From Arenibacter certesii DSM 19833 (GTDB taxonomy: Bacteria; Bacteroidota; Bacteroidia; Flavobacteriales; Flavobacteriaceae), in assembly GCF_000429545.1 (NCBI RefSeq), contig NZ_AUCB01000022.1, positions 1 to 64,000 on the forward strand: a stretch of 64,000 bases of DNA, in the 5' to 3' direction. Positions within the stretch are counted from its first letter, which is position 1. Each line of letters begins with the position of its first letter. Shown here in pieces: positions 25,890 through 34,897 of this stretch. Under the pieces are notes generated by a model. It searched no databases. It was not told the DNA's origin and worked only from the letters and a program-made list of their open reading frames with translations. A program made the translations under genes and the position numbers.

Positions 25890-28800
25890 CTATTGGACCA
25901 CCGGAATATAGATATCAAACCTTGCCCCCTGATCTAACTCACTTTCTACTTTAATTATCCCATTGTGGTTTTCTACGATACGCTTTACAATTGTGAGCCC
26001 TATGCCAGTTCCAGGGTATTCCTCTTTTCCGTGGAGGCGTTTGAACAACTCGAATATTTGGTCGCCGTATTCGGGCCTAAGGCCGATCCCGTTGTCCCCC
26101 ACTGTAATCCGGCAATACTTTTTATTGGGGACAAGTTTTTTACTTTTGAGCCCTTTGCCCTTGGCGATTTTCCCTTTTATGGTAATATAGGGGGGAATAT
26201 CGGGCCTCGAGAATTTGAGCGCATTACCGACCAGGTTGAACATAAGCTGATGAAATTGAAAAGGGATCACTTGTAGCGCACCCAATCCATTAAACTCTAT
26301 AGTGGCTTTTTTTTCATCAATGGTCGTTTCAAGCTCCCTTATAACATCCGCTGTCAATTGGTCGATGTCCGTCGTTATAAATTTTCTATCGTCCAAGGCC
26401 AGGCGGGAGAAATCAAGCAGGTCCTCGATCAGTTTCCGCATTTGGTTGGCCACTTCCAATATCCGATCGAAATAGCCTTTGCCCTTATCGGTCAGATCCT
26501 TGCTCTCCTCCTGCAAGATACGCCCAACAAAGATCTGGATCTTGCGCAATGGCTCCTGGAGGTCATGGCTGGCCGCAAAAGTGAACGATACCAGTTCCTT
26601 GTTCAACCTTTTCAGTTCTTGATTCATTTCTTGGAGTTCGTCATTGGCCCCCTTCAACTCCAGGGTTCGTTGCACAACTAGTTCCTCCAGTATATCGGAG
26701 TGTTTTTTGTAGGTCTCCAGGTTGCCTTTTCGGGTCCTTATCTGTTCTGAAATGTCCGTGGTTACACCGATCCACATTATAAATTTGCCGTTCTCGTCCA
26801 ATACCGGGGATGCAACATTCAGGTGCCATATGTAGTCCCCGTCCTTGTTCAGGAAACGCATTTCCATTTCCATATCGGTCCCAGTCTCTATGGCTTTTTG
26901 AAGCCGCTCCCCAAATTCCTCCATCTCCTCGGGATGCATGATCTTATGATAGCCCATCTCCCTCAGTTCCTCGAAATCCAGCCCGGTAAAGTTCAGCCAA
27001 TTTTTATTAAAGTAAGTGACGTTGCCGGCTATATCGGCATTGCTGATCTTTGCAGGCATCCGTTCCGCCATCTGCCGAAAATGGGACTCGCTTTCCTCCA
27101 CAAGTCTTTTAGCAATCACTTGTTCTGTTACCTCATTTGCGACGACCATGATACTTGTAACCCTATTTTGGTCATTGTGAATAGGATGATACACAAAATT
27201 ATAAAAGCCCTTTTCCCCTTTTTTCTCTCTTAACATCATAACTTCCACTTCATTTCCATGGTAAGGGATACCGCTTTTCATCACACCATCAAGGAGCACC
27301 CTAATGCCCTGGGCTTTTAATTCGGGCTGGGATTCAAAAATGGGCTTGCCTATGAAATCCTTGTGTTTTTTTACCATCCCTAAATAGGCATCGTTGGCCA
27401 GCTCCACTACATAATTGGATCCTTTTAATACCATGATGGCTATGGGGGCCTCCAAAAGGAGGTTCTCATACCTGCCAAAGAGCTCCTTTTCTTTTTTCCG
27501 TAGGTTAGTTCGTTCTGTAATGTCCTCAAGGGCCAAAAGGATCAATTTATCTTCTTCCTTGTCCAATTTCATCTCCAGACCGTTCAACCTCATGATGCGT
27601 TCCCCGATGTTGGGAAAATTCCAAGTTACCTCAAAACCTTCAAAGGCCGACTCATTGGGCAGTACGTCTAGCAAAAGGTTTCGCAAGGTGGGAATATCCC
27701 ATTGCTTGTTTCCCAATTGAAAGATCAGTTTACCTTCCGTTTCCTTCTCGTTTACCTCAAATGTTTTATAAAAAGCTTTGTTGGCGGATTTTACCCGTAG
27801 GTCCCCATCGAGTACCACCAAGGGTTCATGGACGGTCTCGACGATGCTTTCGGCATAGTCACGTGCAGCGGTCAGTTGTTCGTTGAGACCTATAGTTTCT
27901 TGGTGCACCACCATGAGTTCCTCATTGGTACTGTGCAGCTCTTCCTTACTGGTCTCCATTTCCTCATTGAGGCTCTGTAGTTCCTCGCTCCCGCTCATCA
28001 GTTCCTCATTGGCACTTTGCAGTTCCTCGTTGGCCGCCTCCTGACTTTCGGTAATACTACGCATATCTTCCCTGGTCTGGGCAAGTTCCTCCAATAACTG
28101 TTGTATATAGAGATCCTTTTGGTTCTTTTTGGACTTTCCACCGATATCTGTTTCCTTGGATTGTTTCTTGCCCGTTGCCGAAAATGTACCCTCCCTTGCT
28201 TCATTATCGTGAAAAAGGACCAGATAATGGGGTTCTACACTATTGGGCAGAGGGATGGCCTCGATACTTATATTTCGCGTGTCATCGCCATTGATCCGCA
28301 CCGGTATGTTTTCTTTTACGATGGCACCATTTTCTTTTTTGGCCTTGTGCAAAATGTTGCGCAACTCGAAGGCCAGGCCCTGTTTGGCCATACCAAATAT
28401 ATTGAGACTGGCCTTGCCGGGCGCAGGTTCCAGGTAACGTCCGGTACTGCCCCTGAAATGAACAATGTCCATTGCCTCGTTGATGACAACTCCGGCCGGG
28501 GTGAACCTGCTGAGCAGGATATCGTCCGCGGTCTTTTGATAATCGATACCCAGGTTCCCTGTTTTTCCGTTCCCGCCCAGATCCGTAATATTTTGTTTGT
28601 TGCTAAGGCCCGTAGTAGGGATAAAATGCCTTGAAATCTCTATACGGGAGAACAGCTTATCTTTTTTATCGACAGCTATAAAATGTGACGGCACCCCGGT
28701 GGTCGTTTCCGATTTTCCCAGCCATAAAAAACCCTTTGGATCCAATGCGTAGTGAAAAGTGCTCAGGGCCCTTTTCTGAAGGTATCCCCCCAGGTAGATA

Positions 28801-30092
28801 AGTACATTACGGCAACTTATAAGGTCCATCTTGCTAAATGGCGGATCTTTTAAAAAATCGTGTACGGCAAAGACACAACTGCTCCTGATGGACTGGTTGA
28901 CCTGGTAACCACCTTTGTTCTTTGTGAAATGACGTTGGAGCTGATCGGGAGTCAACCCTTTCACCTCGCTTTGGGAATACATGCCGGAGCGCGCCTTTTC
29001 AATGGCGGCCCCACTGAGATCGGTAGCAAAGACCTGTACATTTTGAAGGCGGGCCGAAGAGGCATTGCCGACCAATACTTCGCGGAAGGCGATAGCAAGG
29101 GAGTACGCTTCTTGGCCCGTACTGCAGCCTGCTACCCAGACACGAATGGTTTCACCGGAAGTTTTATTTGCTATAATGGTCGGGATAACCTTTTTATGCA
29201 GTTTATCATAAATCTCGGGATCCCTGAAAAATTCGGTCACGGGAATCAACAGATCCATATACAGCACATCCAGTTCCCGTTTGTCCTGTCTTAGATGTTT
29301 AAGATAGGCGGATGGTTCCCCGGTCCTGGTAATGGCTATTCTTCGGAGTATCCTTCTGTGTATAGTGGTCTGTTTATAGTAGGTAAAATCGGTACCCTTG
29401 CGTATCCTAAGCAACGAGATTATCTGTTTGTAAATCGCACTTTCTTCTTTTTGCGCGGAATTTTCAGCACTATTGCCGTTGTTGATATGGGCCACCTCCA
29501 TAAGCTTTTTCGGTATGTCCCCAGGGGGAAGTATAAAGTCGACGACTCCAGCCTGTACTGCGTTTTTGGGCATTCCGCCATATGCTGCCGATTCTTCGTC
29601 CTGCGCAAAAGTGATACCGCCGTTGTCTTTGATGGCCTTGAGTCCCAACGTCCCATCGGTGGCTGTACCGGAAAGTACCACTCCGATAGAATGCGATTGG
29701 TGTACTTCGGCCAGCGACCTAAAAAAAAGGTCGATGGGCATATTCCGTTCATTTACGCCTTTTTCGGGCCGAGGGCTTAGTTCGAGTTGGCCGTTATTGG
29801 CGATCATCATCTTATTGCTGGGGATGATATACACATGATCTGGCACTACCTTTATATCATCGGTAACCTCCAGAACGGGTATAGGGGTCACTTTTTGAAG
29901 CAGTTCCTGTAATATGCTTTCGTGGGTAGGATCCAGATGTTGCACTAGTACATAGGCCATTCCGGAAGACTCGGGAATGGCCTTTAACAGTTTTTTAAAG
30001 GCATCGAGGCCGCCCGCAGAAGCACCGATCCCTACTACGGGGAAAGAATTTTCTGATTTTATGAGCGTTTTTACTGGTGTTTTCAATTCCAT
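25890..30092 (-). CDS. CheB-CheR-PAS hybrid histidine kinase
   Basis: A 1400-residue signalling protein. Residues 15-200 are a CheB methylesterase domain with the S25-H52-D146 triad (GIGASAGG, QHLDPTHES, GTATDGTLG). Residues about 220-490 are CheR methyltransferase (VWVAGCSTGQEAYSLA, 318-333; ISCRNVLIYL, 425-434). A long Glu/Gln-rich coiled coil with a heptad-like ELQSxNEEL pattern (about 650-740) follows, then three PAS segments (about 745-870, 885-1010, 1020-1140). The HisKA helix has H1176 in SHDLQEPLRK, and the ATPase has N-box NLVGNALKF, GDNGIGL and GTGIGL. No receiver domain and no membrane segment are seen. It probably senses a cytoplasmic signal and feeds phosphate to a regulator elsewhere. 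The coding DNA is clearly richer in G and C than most neighbouring genes. Confidence 0.9.
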   Translation of the reverse strand: MELKTPVKTLIKSENSFPVVGIGASAGGLDAFKKLLKAIPESSGMAYVLVQHLDPTHESILQELLQKVTPIPVLEVTDDIKVVPDHVYIIPSNKMMIANNGQLELSPRPEKGVNERNMPIDLFFRSLAEVHQSHSIGVVLSGTATDGTLGLKAIKDNGGITFAQDEESAAYGGMPKNAVQAGVVDFILPPGDIPKKLMEVAHINNGNSAENSAQKEESAIYKQIISLLRIRKGTDFTYYKQTTIHRRILRRIAITRTGEPSAYLKHLRQDKRELDVLYMDLLIPVTEFFRDPEIYDKLHKKVIPTIIANKTSGETIRVWVAGCSTGQEAYSLAIAFREVLVGNASSARLQNVQVFATDLSGAAIEKARSGMYSQSEVKGLTPDQLQRHFTKNKGGYQVNQSIRSSCVFAVHDFLKDPPFSKMDLISCRNVLIYLGGYLQKRALSTFHYALDPKGFLWLGKSETTTGVPSHFIAVDKKDKLFSRIEISRHFIPTTGLSNKQNITDLGGNGKTGNLGIDYQKTADDILLSRFTPAGVVINEAMDIVHFRGSTGRYLEPAPGKASLNIFGMAKQGLAFELRNILHKAKKENGAIVKENIPVRINGDDTRNISIEAIPLPNSVEPHYLVLFHDNEAREGTFSATGKKQSKETDIGGKSKKNQKDLYIQQLLEELAQTREDMRSITESQEAANEELQSANEELMSGSEELQSLNEEMETSKEELHSTNEELMVVHQETIGLNEQLTAARDYAESIVETVHEPLVVLDGDLRVKSANKAFYKTFEVNEKETEGKLIFQLGNKQWDIPTLRNLLLDVLPNESAFEGFEVTWNFPNIGERIMRLNGLEMKLDKEEDKLILLALEDITERTNLRKKEKELFGRYENLLLEAPIAIMVLKGSNYVVELANDAYLGMVKKHKDFIGKPIFESQPELKAQGIRVLLDGVMKSGIPYHGNEVEVMMLREKKGEKGFYNFVYHPIHNDQNRVTSIMVVANEVTEQVIAKRLVEESESHFRQMAERMPAKISNADIAGNVTYFNKNWLNFTGLDFEELREMGYHKIMHPEEMEEFGERLQKAIETGTDMEMEMRFLNKDGDYIWHLNVASPVLDENGKFIMWIGVTTDISEQIRTRKGNLETYKKHSDILEELVVQRTLELKGANDELQEMNQELKRLNKELVSFTFAASHDLQEPLRKIQIFVGRILQEESKDLTDKGKGYFDRILEVANQMRKLIEDLLDFSRLALDDRKFITTDIDQLTADVIRELETTIDEKKATIEFNGLGALQVIPFQFHQLMFNLVGNALKFSRPDIPPYITIKGKIAKGKGLKSKKLVPNKKYCRITVGDNGIGLRPEYGDQIFELFKRLHGKEEYPGTGIGLTIVKRIVENHNGIIKVESELDQGARFDIYIPVVQ

Positions 30093-30098
30093 GGCTTA

Positions 30099-30347
30099 CT
30101 ATTGAACATCATTTTTTTCGGCCCGTTTATATAAACAAATAGATAATTGATCCCCACAAGAAGTAATGGGAAATAGATCTTTTATTTTATCGAGCACTTT
30201 TCCTTTAAAGGTAGGAAAATTTGATGGTAGATCTATTGTTCCCATTAAACAATCGTTGGCCCAAATGCCAATAACATGGATGGCGCAAAGCATGTTGAAT
30301 TTAAGCTGTACATATTGTAGATAGAATCGACCCATTACACAGCGCAT
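30099..30347 (-). CDS. Hypothetical protein, 82 residues
   Basis: An open frame ending six bases before the CheB-CheR kinase start, on the same strand. The product MRCVMGRFYLQYVQLKFNML continues with GTIDLPSNFPTFKGKVLDKI. I do not recognise a family. It has no signal peptide or membrane segment and two Cys near its C-terminal half. Tight spacing would fit co-transcription with the kinase. However, a decayed histidine-kinase tail overlaps its beginning in another frame (30335-30415), so the start could be fortuitous. Treat as doubtful. Confidence 0.3.
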   Translation of the reverse strand: MRCVMGRFYLQYVQLKFNMLCAIHVIGIWANDCLMGTIDLPSNFPTFKGKVLDKIKDLFPITSCGDQLSICLYKRAEKNDVQ

Positions 30348-30415
30348 TCCGTGGGACCTTTCGCGTTGAAGTCTGGATAATGACCGGGAAATGGGATATA
30401 AATATCAAACCTTGA
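30335..30415 (-). pseudogene. Short histidine-kinase tail duplicated upstream of the kinase gene
   Basis: The minus strand reads SRFDIYIPFPGHYPDF and so on up to a TAA (30335-30337). RFDIYIP is the same C-terminal strand as in the kinase at 25890-30092 (ARFDIYIPVVQ). At DNA level, 30393-30414 matches 25903-25924 in 20 of 22 bases. It is either the end of a lost neighbouring kinase or a short duplication. Confidence 0.4.
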
Positions 30416-30803
30416 CCTATTTAAATTGCAACTAGGCTACTTTTCTAAGTTCCGAATTCCAACACCTATTTTACTGGAGTAAAAAGTTGTTTTTTAGGAG
30501 CGTAGCCCATTTTTATCTGTTATGAGATCGAGCACAAGGGAAATCGCAATCATTTACTTCAAGTGTTGTTTACATATCTTATAGGTACCTCCACAACGTG
30601 AATACAAAATCCTACTTTACTTAATCCCCCACTCTTCCATCAAAGAGGGTCAAAAGACAATGGCGTGTTGCGCAATTCGAACCTTTTTTCAGGAATCGTT
30701 GACAATCCCTCAATAACTATCATTTTTTTAAGTTAAAATTTTCTCGAATGTCTTTCAGTGCTATTTGCTTCTCTAATTTGAAGAAAACCATAAAGCAAAT
30801 ATC
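30416..30803. other. Gene-free stretch, 388 bases
   Basis: This lies between the kinase unit and the first helix-turn-helix gene. No coding signal. It may contain the left boundary of the mobile element; I could not identify an attachment repeat. Confidence 0.35.
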
Positions 30804-31100
30804 ATGGAAGAACAAGAAAAAGTGGTAGACCTCTTAACGGATATCAAGGGGCTGCTGGCCCACAACAAGAAAACATTTAACGTGGAAGACCTGGCACAGT
30901 ATACAGGCCTGTCCAAGAGCAAGATCTACAAGCTTACCCAGCTGAAACTTATCCCCATGGGGAACAACCCCCATATCCGTCAGAAATTCTTTGATAAGGA
31001 TACCATAGATAATTGGCTATTGGGGGAACCCGATGTTTCGGATGAAACCTTAGAACATAGGTTCAACAAGTCCTTGGTGATAAACAAGAGAAAATTATGA
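30804..31100 (+). CDS. Helix-turn-helix DNA-binding protein (excisionase-like)
   Basis: A 98-residue protein. The central part, FNVEDLAQYTGLSKSKIYKL, is a winged-helix/MerR-like helix-turn-helix of the kind found in excisionases and in small regulators of Bacteroidota integrative elements. Then FFDKDTIDNWLLG forms the typical wing. The N-terminus is an acidic helix. It probably binds the element ends or controls transfer genes. The next gene begins within its stop codon region (four-base ATGA overlap), so the two are translationally coupled. Position beside BfmA and a tyrosine integrase supports the mobile-element setting. Confidence 0.78.
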   Translation: MEEQEKVVDLLTDIKGLLAHNKKTFNVEDLAQYTGLSKSKIYKLTQLKLIPMGNNPHIRQKFFDKDTIDNWLLGEPDVSDETLEHRFNKSLVINKRKL

Positions 31101-31435
31101 AACCTGAAGAAAGAAATTTTCAAGGAATCTGGATTCCGAGAGCGATCTATCTGAATACGGAGGTGAACTGGTATGCAAAGATCTTGTTTTTGGAGATACA
31201 CAGCTTTACCGACAACGGTATGGAATGTTATATGTCCAACAAGTACATTGCTTCCTTCCTGCATATTTCAGAACGACAGGTTAGCAGGTACGTTTCCCAA
31301 CTAAAGTCCTTGGGCTGGATAGAGGAAACCTCCTTTAACGGAAGAAAGCGTTTCCCGAGAAGTCTCTTACATTTTGGTTATGACCCTGGCGACCCGGACA
31401 TGACAATACTAGCGTGGAAGCCTGGACACTATTGA
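31097..31435 (+). CDS. Helix-turn-helix protein, replication-initiator-like, of a mobile element
   Basis: A 112-residue protein opening MKPEERNFQGIWIPRAIYLN, a start typical of the short helix-turn-helix genes that follow the excisionase-like gene in Bacteroidota mobilisable elements. The stretch MSNKYIASFLHISERQVSRY, then LKSLGWIEE, is a winged helix like that in plasmid replication initiators (HTH_36 type). The C-terminus is probably shorter than in relatives, ending at GHY soon after a basic linker. It overlaps the upstream gene by four bases. Function is inferred: DNA binding in control or replication of the element. Confidence 0.7.
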   Translation: MKPEERNFQGIWIPRAIYLNTEVNWYAKILFLEIHSFTDNGMECYMSNKYIASFLHISERQVSRYVSQLKSLGWIEETSFNGRKRFPRSLLHFGYDPGDPDMTILAWKPGHY

Positions 31436-32271
31436 CTGGGCGGAATGGACAAAAGTATCCAACATAATAAACAAGTAATAAAAGAAGTAAAAAAAAACAG
31501 CTTAGCTATAAACAAGGGAAACAAAATTGAAATCTGATATCAGAATAGTGGATATAGAAAAGTAATGGTAAGATTAGTTTTTAAAAAAACAAACGGAACA
31601 TAAACCGCTTCGCGCCCTAGAGCTTTTTAAAATTTTTTTTTCAAGGTAATAAAAAATACAAAGTCCATGCGGATCTCGATTTCGAGGGGCGCACACGAAA
31701 TAAGAGCTTCTTGAGGCACTTCTTTAGCTACGGGAGCGTGTATCTCGAAATTCAAAATGAGTAACTCATAATGCTTAAAAAAGGGTTGTGGGTTTTTAGG
31801 TTTCACTTAAATGTTATTGGAATTCTGAAAGCGTTGGGGCAAAAACACACATTACGACCAATTTGAGTCTTGAAAAAATTGGGAGCAGGTACGGAACGCA
31901 GATTTCGGATAGGTTCATAAAAATGTTCAACCGGTTAAAATTGGATGGTCCTAGCCGAAGAAAATAGCTAGTGAAAGAAAAAAATAGAACTTTTAGATTG
32001 AACGTAAGTTTTTAGAAGGTGACCAAACAAATCATTAATTGGGAGAGCCCTTTTAGATGTCATAAAGAAAGTATTCCGCTGCGAAGAAAATCGGAGCAAA
32101 GGAATAGCAAGAGGGTAACGGGCAAAGCCACGTTACGCATTTATTTTAGCGTTCAATACGCTGGCTATTAGCTGTTTATGAAATTATTAATTTTTCCGAT
32201 TTTACACATTTGCGTCAAATGGCCTGTTAGCCCCCATTTTTAGGGAAGAATTTGCGACAAAACAGAATATT
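31436..32271. other. Gene-free stretch of the mobile element, 836 bases, with inverted repeats
   Basis: No convincing gene is seen. It contains ATCTCGATTTCGAG near 31673-31686, TGTATCTCGAAATTC near 31740, and a strong hairpin at 32115-32136. Non-coding DNA directly upstream of a bfmA gene is where an origin of transfer is expected. Confidence 0.4.
32115..32136. promoter_or_regulatory. Hairpin, candidate origin-of-transfer structure
   Basis: GTAACGGGC (32115-32123) pairs with GCC-A-CGTTAC (32127-32136) around AAA: nine base pairs with one bulged A. It lies 136 bases upstream of the BfmA start. No T run follows, so it is not an intrinsic terminator. The role in mobilisation is inferred from position only. 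Confidence 0.3.
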
Positions 32272-32832
32272 ATGAATTCATTTGAGGGTATTCGCTTTAA
32301 GAAAGAAACAGCTAAGGATTTCCAAAAATTTTCGAGGCGGTTCTTTAAGACCCATGCGGAGGCATTGCAAACAATGTTGGATTTCTTTATCAATAACGAG
32401 ATTTCCCCGAAGGAATCCCTTGGATCCAATGGAAGGACCATAACCAACTTGATAAAAAAAAGATTCAATGCGATGGCGGCCATGATGAAGAATATAGAAA
32501 AACATGGGGTACTCCCAACCAAGGCCATGCTAGTACTTTTATTTGAACACTCGCCACAAAAGAAACGGGAACAAGCTCCCTTGTTACTAGACGCTCAGGA
32601 TGCAGATCCGGAAAGGGATATGTTTTTTAAAAAGGTGGAGCAGGCCCTTATTATGGAAAAGGAAAATACCAACCTTAAACGAGACCTAAGGCAAAACAGG
32701 GAGGAGTTTTATTTAGTGCTCAAAAAGTTACACCTGATAAAGAGCAGTTTTGGGAAACCGAGATTACAATTGGATATGACCCTTGCAGATTTTGAAAGGC
32801 TTAAAATGAAAATAGAAAAAGAATTGCACTAG
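32272..32832 (+). CDS. BfmA/BtgA-family mobilisation protein
   Basis: A 186-residue protein. The N-terminus GIRFKKETAKDFQKFSRRFF, then THAEALQTMLDFF, is the ribbon-helix-helix-like start of BfmA/BtgA accessory mobilisation proteins. The middle contains KRFNAMAAMMKNIEKHGVLP, and the C-terminal third is coiled-coil (EKENTNLKRDLRQNREEFYL). In Bacteroides these proteins bind oriT and help the relaxase. A relaxase gene normally follows directly; here 347 gene-free bases lead to the integrase, so the element appears unable to move by itself. The protein looks intact. Confidence 0.82.
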   Translation: MNSFEGIRFKKETAKDFQKFSRRFFKTHAEALQTMLDFFINNEISPKESLGSNGRTITNLIKKRFNAMAAMMKNIEKHGVLPTKAMLVLLFEHSPQKKREQAPLLLDAQDADPERDMFFKKVEQALIMEKENTNLKRDLRQNREEFYLVLKKLHLIKSSFGKPRLQLDMTLADFERLKMKIEKELH

Positions 32833-33179
32833 GATAGCGCTATTGGATGATCCCGCAAAACGTATTCAGTCCCTGCGGAAGTTGAAAAACCTGTGGATTT
32901 TTAAACCTCCTCAGGATCGCTCATAAAAGCATGGAGCGTAGAAAAACACCCCATGCCTTTATCTTTGCCAGCGCACAATTAATTGCCATGGATAAAAGGA
33001 TAACCTCTCCAATTTACTTAAGCAAGTGCGCCCTATCCGATTTTTGCTTTACGATTATCTTCCCGAACGCTACAAAAATCGAACAGGATCCATGCGCAAA
33101 GTTCTTAGGTAAGACTTGGGGTTAATTTATCCTACCGCATGCTACTTACCATTTATTCCTTTTCTATGGTCCTAACTCC
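32833..33179. other. Gene-free stretch where a relaxase gene would be expected
   Basis: Convergent spacer between bfmA and int. No relaxase motif (histidine triad) or remnant could be read in any frame. The 64-codon plus frame (32931-33125) has no family character. Confidence 0.35.
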
Positions 33180-34418
33180 TTACCTCTCCTGTAATCGTAT
33201 CATCAAATTATGCATATCCTCCCCTATCTTCTTTTCTAAAACCCTTGCATAAATCTGAGTAGTAGACAGTTTGGAATGCCCCAATAGTTTAGAAACTGTT
33301 TCAATGGGAACCCCATTAGATAGTGTAATTGCCGTGGCAAAAGTGTGCCGAGCAACGTGAAATGTCAAGTTTTTTCGAATACCACAAGCATCAGCTATAT
33401 CTTTTAAAGTCTGATTGATGATTTGATTGCTGTAAACAGGGAGTAATCTACCTTTAGCCTTAATATCCACGTTGTCCTTATACTTTTCTATAATGTTCTT
33501 TGCTATTGGTAGCAAGGGGATTTTTAAAGGTTCATCGGTCTTTTCCCTTTTGGTAAACAGCCAGTCCCCACCGTCACGACCAATCACTAAATGATCTGCC
33601 TTCAATTCTTTTACATCAATATAGGAGAGTCCCGTATAACAGGCAAAAACGAATAGGTCCTTAATGTTTTCATATCTAGGCTCCCTGAAAGTGGTTTCTT
33701 GGATTAGTTTTATCTCCCGTTCGGTCAAAAACTGTCGTTCTGTTTTATTAAATTTAAGTTTAAAATTGATGAATGGATCCTTGTCCAACCACTCCAATCG
33801 GACCCCCAACCTAGACATCTTTTTTAAACGTTCCATATGCTTCATGGCTCCATTATTGGCACAGCCCATGCGGGTAGCGGGTTTATATTCCCGAACATAC
33901 TGCTCAAAATCTACAATAAAACGATAATTGAGCTTTTTAAGGGGAATGTCTTCCATCTGATATTCGTCCTCAAGGAATTTTTTTATGCATCGCTCCGTAC
34001 TATAATAATTTTTCATAGTCCCCGGCTTTAGGGATGTATGCATAGTACTGTTATGATAGGTAATCAAATCCAGCAAGGTTTTTCCCTCATCCTCCTCTTC
34101 TCCATAATACCTGGCCTTTACCAAGGCAGAAGAAATAACCTTGCCTTCATCTAAAAGTTGGCGATGCGCCTCATACAATCCCGCGAAAATCTGATCTAAA
34201 TATTTGTTCAGAGACAGCACATATTTAGAAAACCCCTTTCCTCTTTTCCGATTATTATCCCATAAACTGGCTATTAAATCCAGATTTAAACTGAATTCAC
34301 ACCGTGTTTTGCCAACTGTCAACCGAGCATATAATTTTAATGTATCTCTTTTTTTCTTGTGCTTTCTAGTGAAGAACAAAATGTATAACTTGCTATATTC
34401 TAACATATTAAGTAGCAT
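33180..34418 (-). CDS. Tyrosine recombinase/integrase, IntDOT-like
   Basis: A 412-residue site-specific integrase. It has an N-terminal arm-binding domain (about 1-100), a SAM-like core-binding domain (about 105-205, YHNSTMHTSLKPGTMKNYYS) and a catalytic domain. In the catalytic domain, the box I position normally holding Arg reads CYTGLSYIDVKEL, with Ser, as in CTnDOT IntDOT. Box II is FHVARHTFAT, and the nucleophile Tyr is in LLGHSKLSTTQIYARV. The enzyme would cut and rejoin attachment sites to integrate the element carrying the neighbouring HTH and bfmA genes. It lies 214 bases from the 3' end of a tRNA-Pro gene, a usual integration target. The gene looks intact. Confidence 0.9.
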   Translation of the reverse strand: MLLNMLEYSKLYILFFTRKHKKKRDTLKLYARLTVGKTRCEFSLNLDLIASLWDNNRKRGKGFSKYVLSLNKYLDQIFAGLYEAHRQLLDEGKVISSALVKARYYGEEEDEGKTLLDLITYHNSTMHTSLKPGTMKNYYSTERCIKKFLEDEYQMEDIPLKKLNYRFIVDFEQYVREYKPATRMGCANNGAMKHMERLKKMSRLGVRLEWLDKDPFINFKLKFNKTERQFLTEREIKLIQETTFREPRYENIKDLFVFACYTGLSYIDVKELKADHLVIGRDGGDWLFTKREKTDEPLKIPLLPIAKNIIEKYKDNVDIKAKGRLLPVYSNQIINQTLKDIADACGIRKNLTFHVARHTFATAITLSNGVPIETVSKLLGHSKLSTTQIYARVLEKKIGEDMHNLMIRLQER

Positions 34419-34567
34419 TTAGGTTAGTAAAAATAGAAAGTAAAAACAAGCAGTAAATACCCTCAGAAGCTACTTCAAGATACGACATTTAGGAGGTTTA
34501 TAAAATCCCGTATTCAACACGTTTGGGTAGTTTTTAGGTGGTTTCATGTGATTTCTTATGATACCCT

Positions 34568-34605
34568 TAAAAACACAAAAAGCTGCTAATCAGTCGATTA
34601 ACAGC
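34568..34605 (-). terminator. Terminator downstream of tRNA-Pro
   Basis: AGCTGCTAATC (34581-34591) pairs with GATTAACAGCT (34595-34605) with one internal mismatch. On the minus strand TTTTTGTGTTTTT follows. It would end the tRNA transcript and insulates it from the integrase gene. Confidence 0.65.
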
Positions 34606-34628
34606 TTAATGCAATTACATGAAAATGT

Positions 34629-34706
<78 letters not shown>

Positions 34707-34897
34707 AAAATCCGACTGCGAAAATAACAAACTTCAATGATAATTACCAGCGTTTCTATGGAAAAATTAACCACCCCATGATAACCCATTCAGTTTCAAT
34801 AACAAACCTTATGACAAATCTAGAACTACTACACTTTAAAGCGTTTGTTCAGTTATTAATAAAGTCATAAATTAACATATCCTAACCTCCAACTCAC

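Noticed and set aside
25608-25954. Two plus-strand ORFs over the kinase end
   Set aside because: They are antisense to the kinase 3' end and GC-rich spacer and lack protein character.
26823-29838. Many long plus-strand ORFs (up to 177 residues)
   Set aside because: All are antisense shadows of the GC-richer 1400-codon kinase.
32931-33125. 64-residue plus-strand ORF beside bfmA
   Set aside because: No motif of a relaxase or other mobilisation protein.
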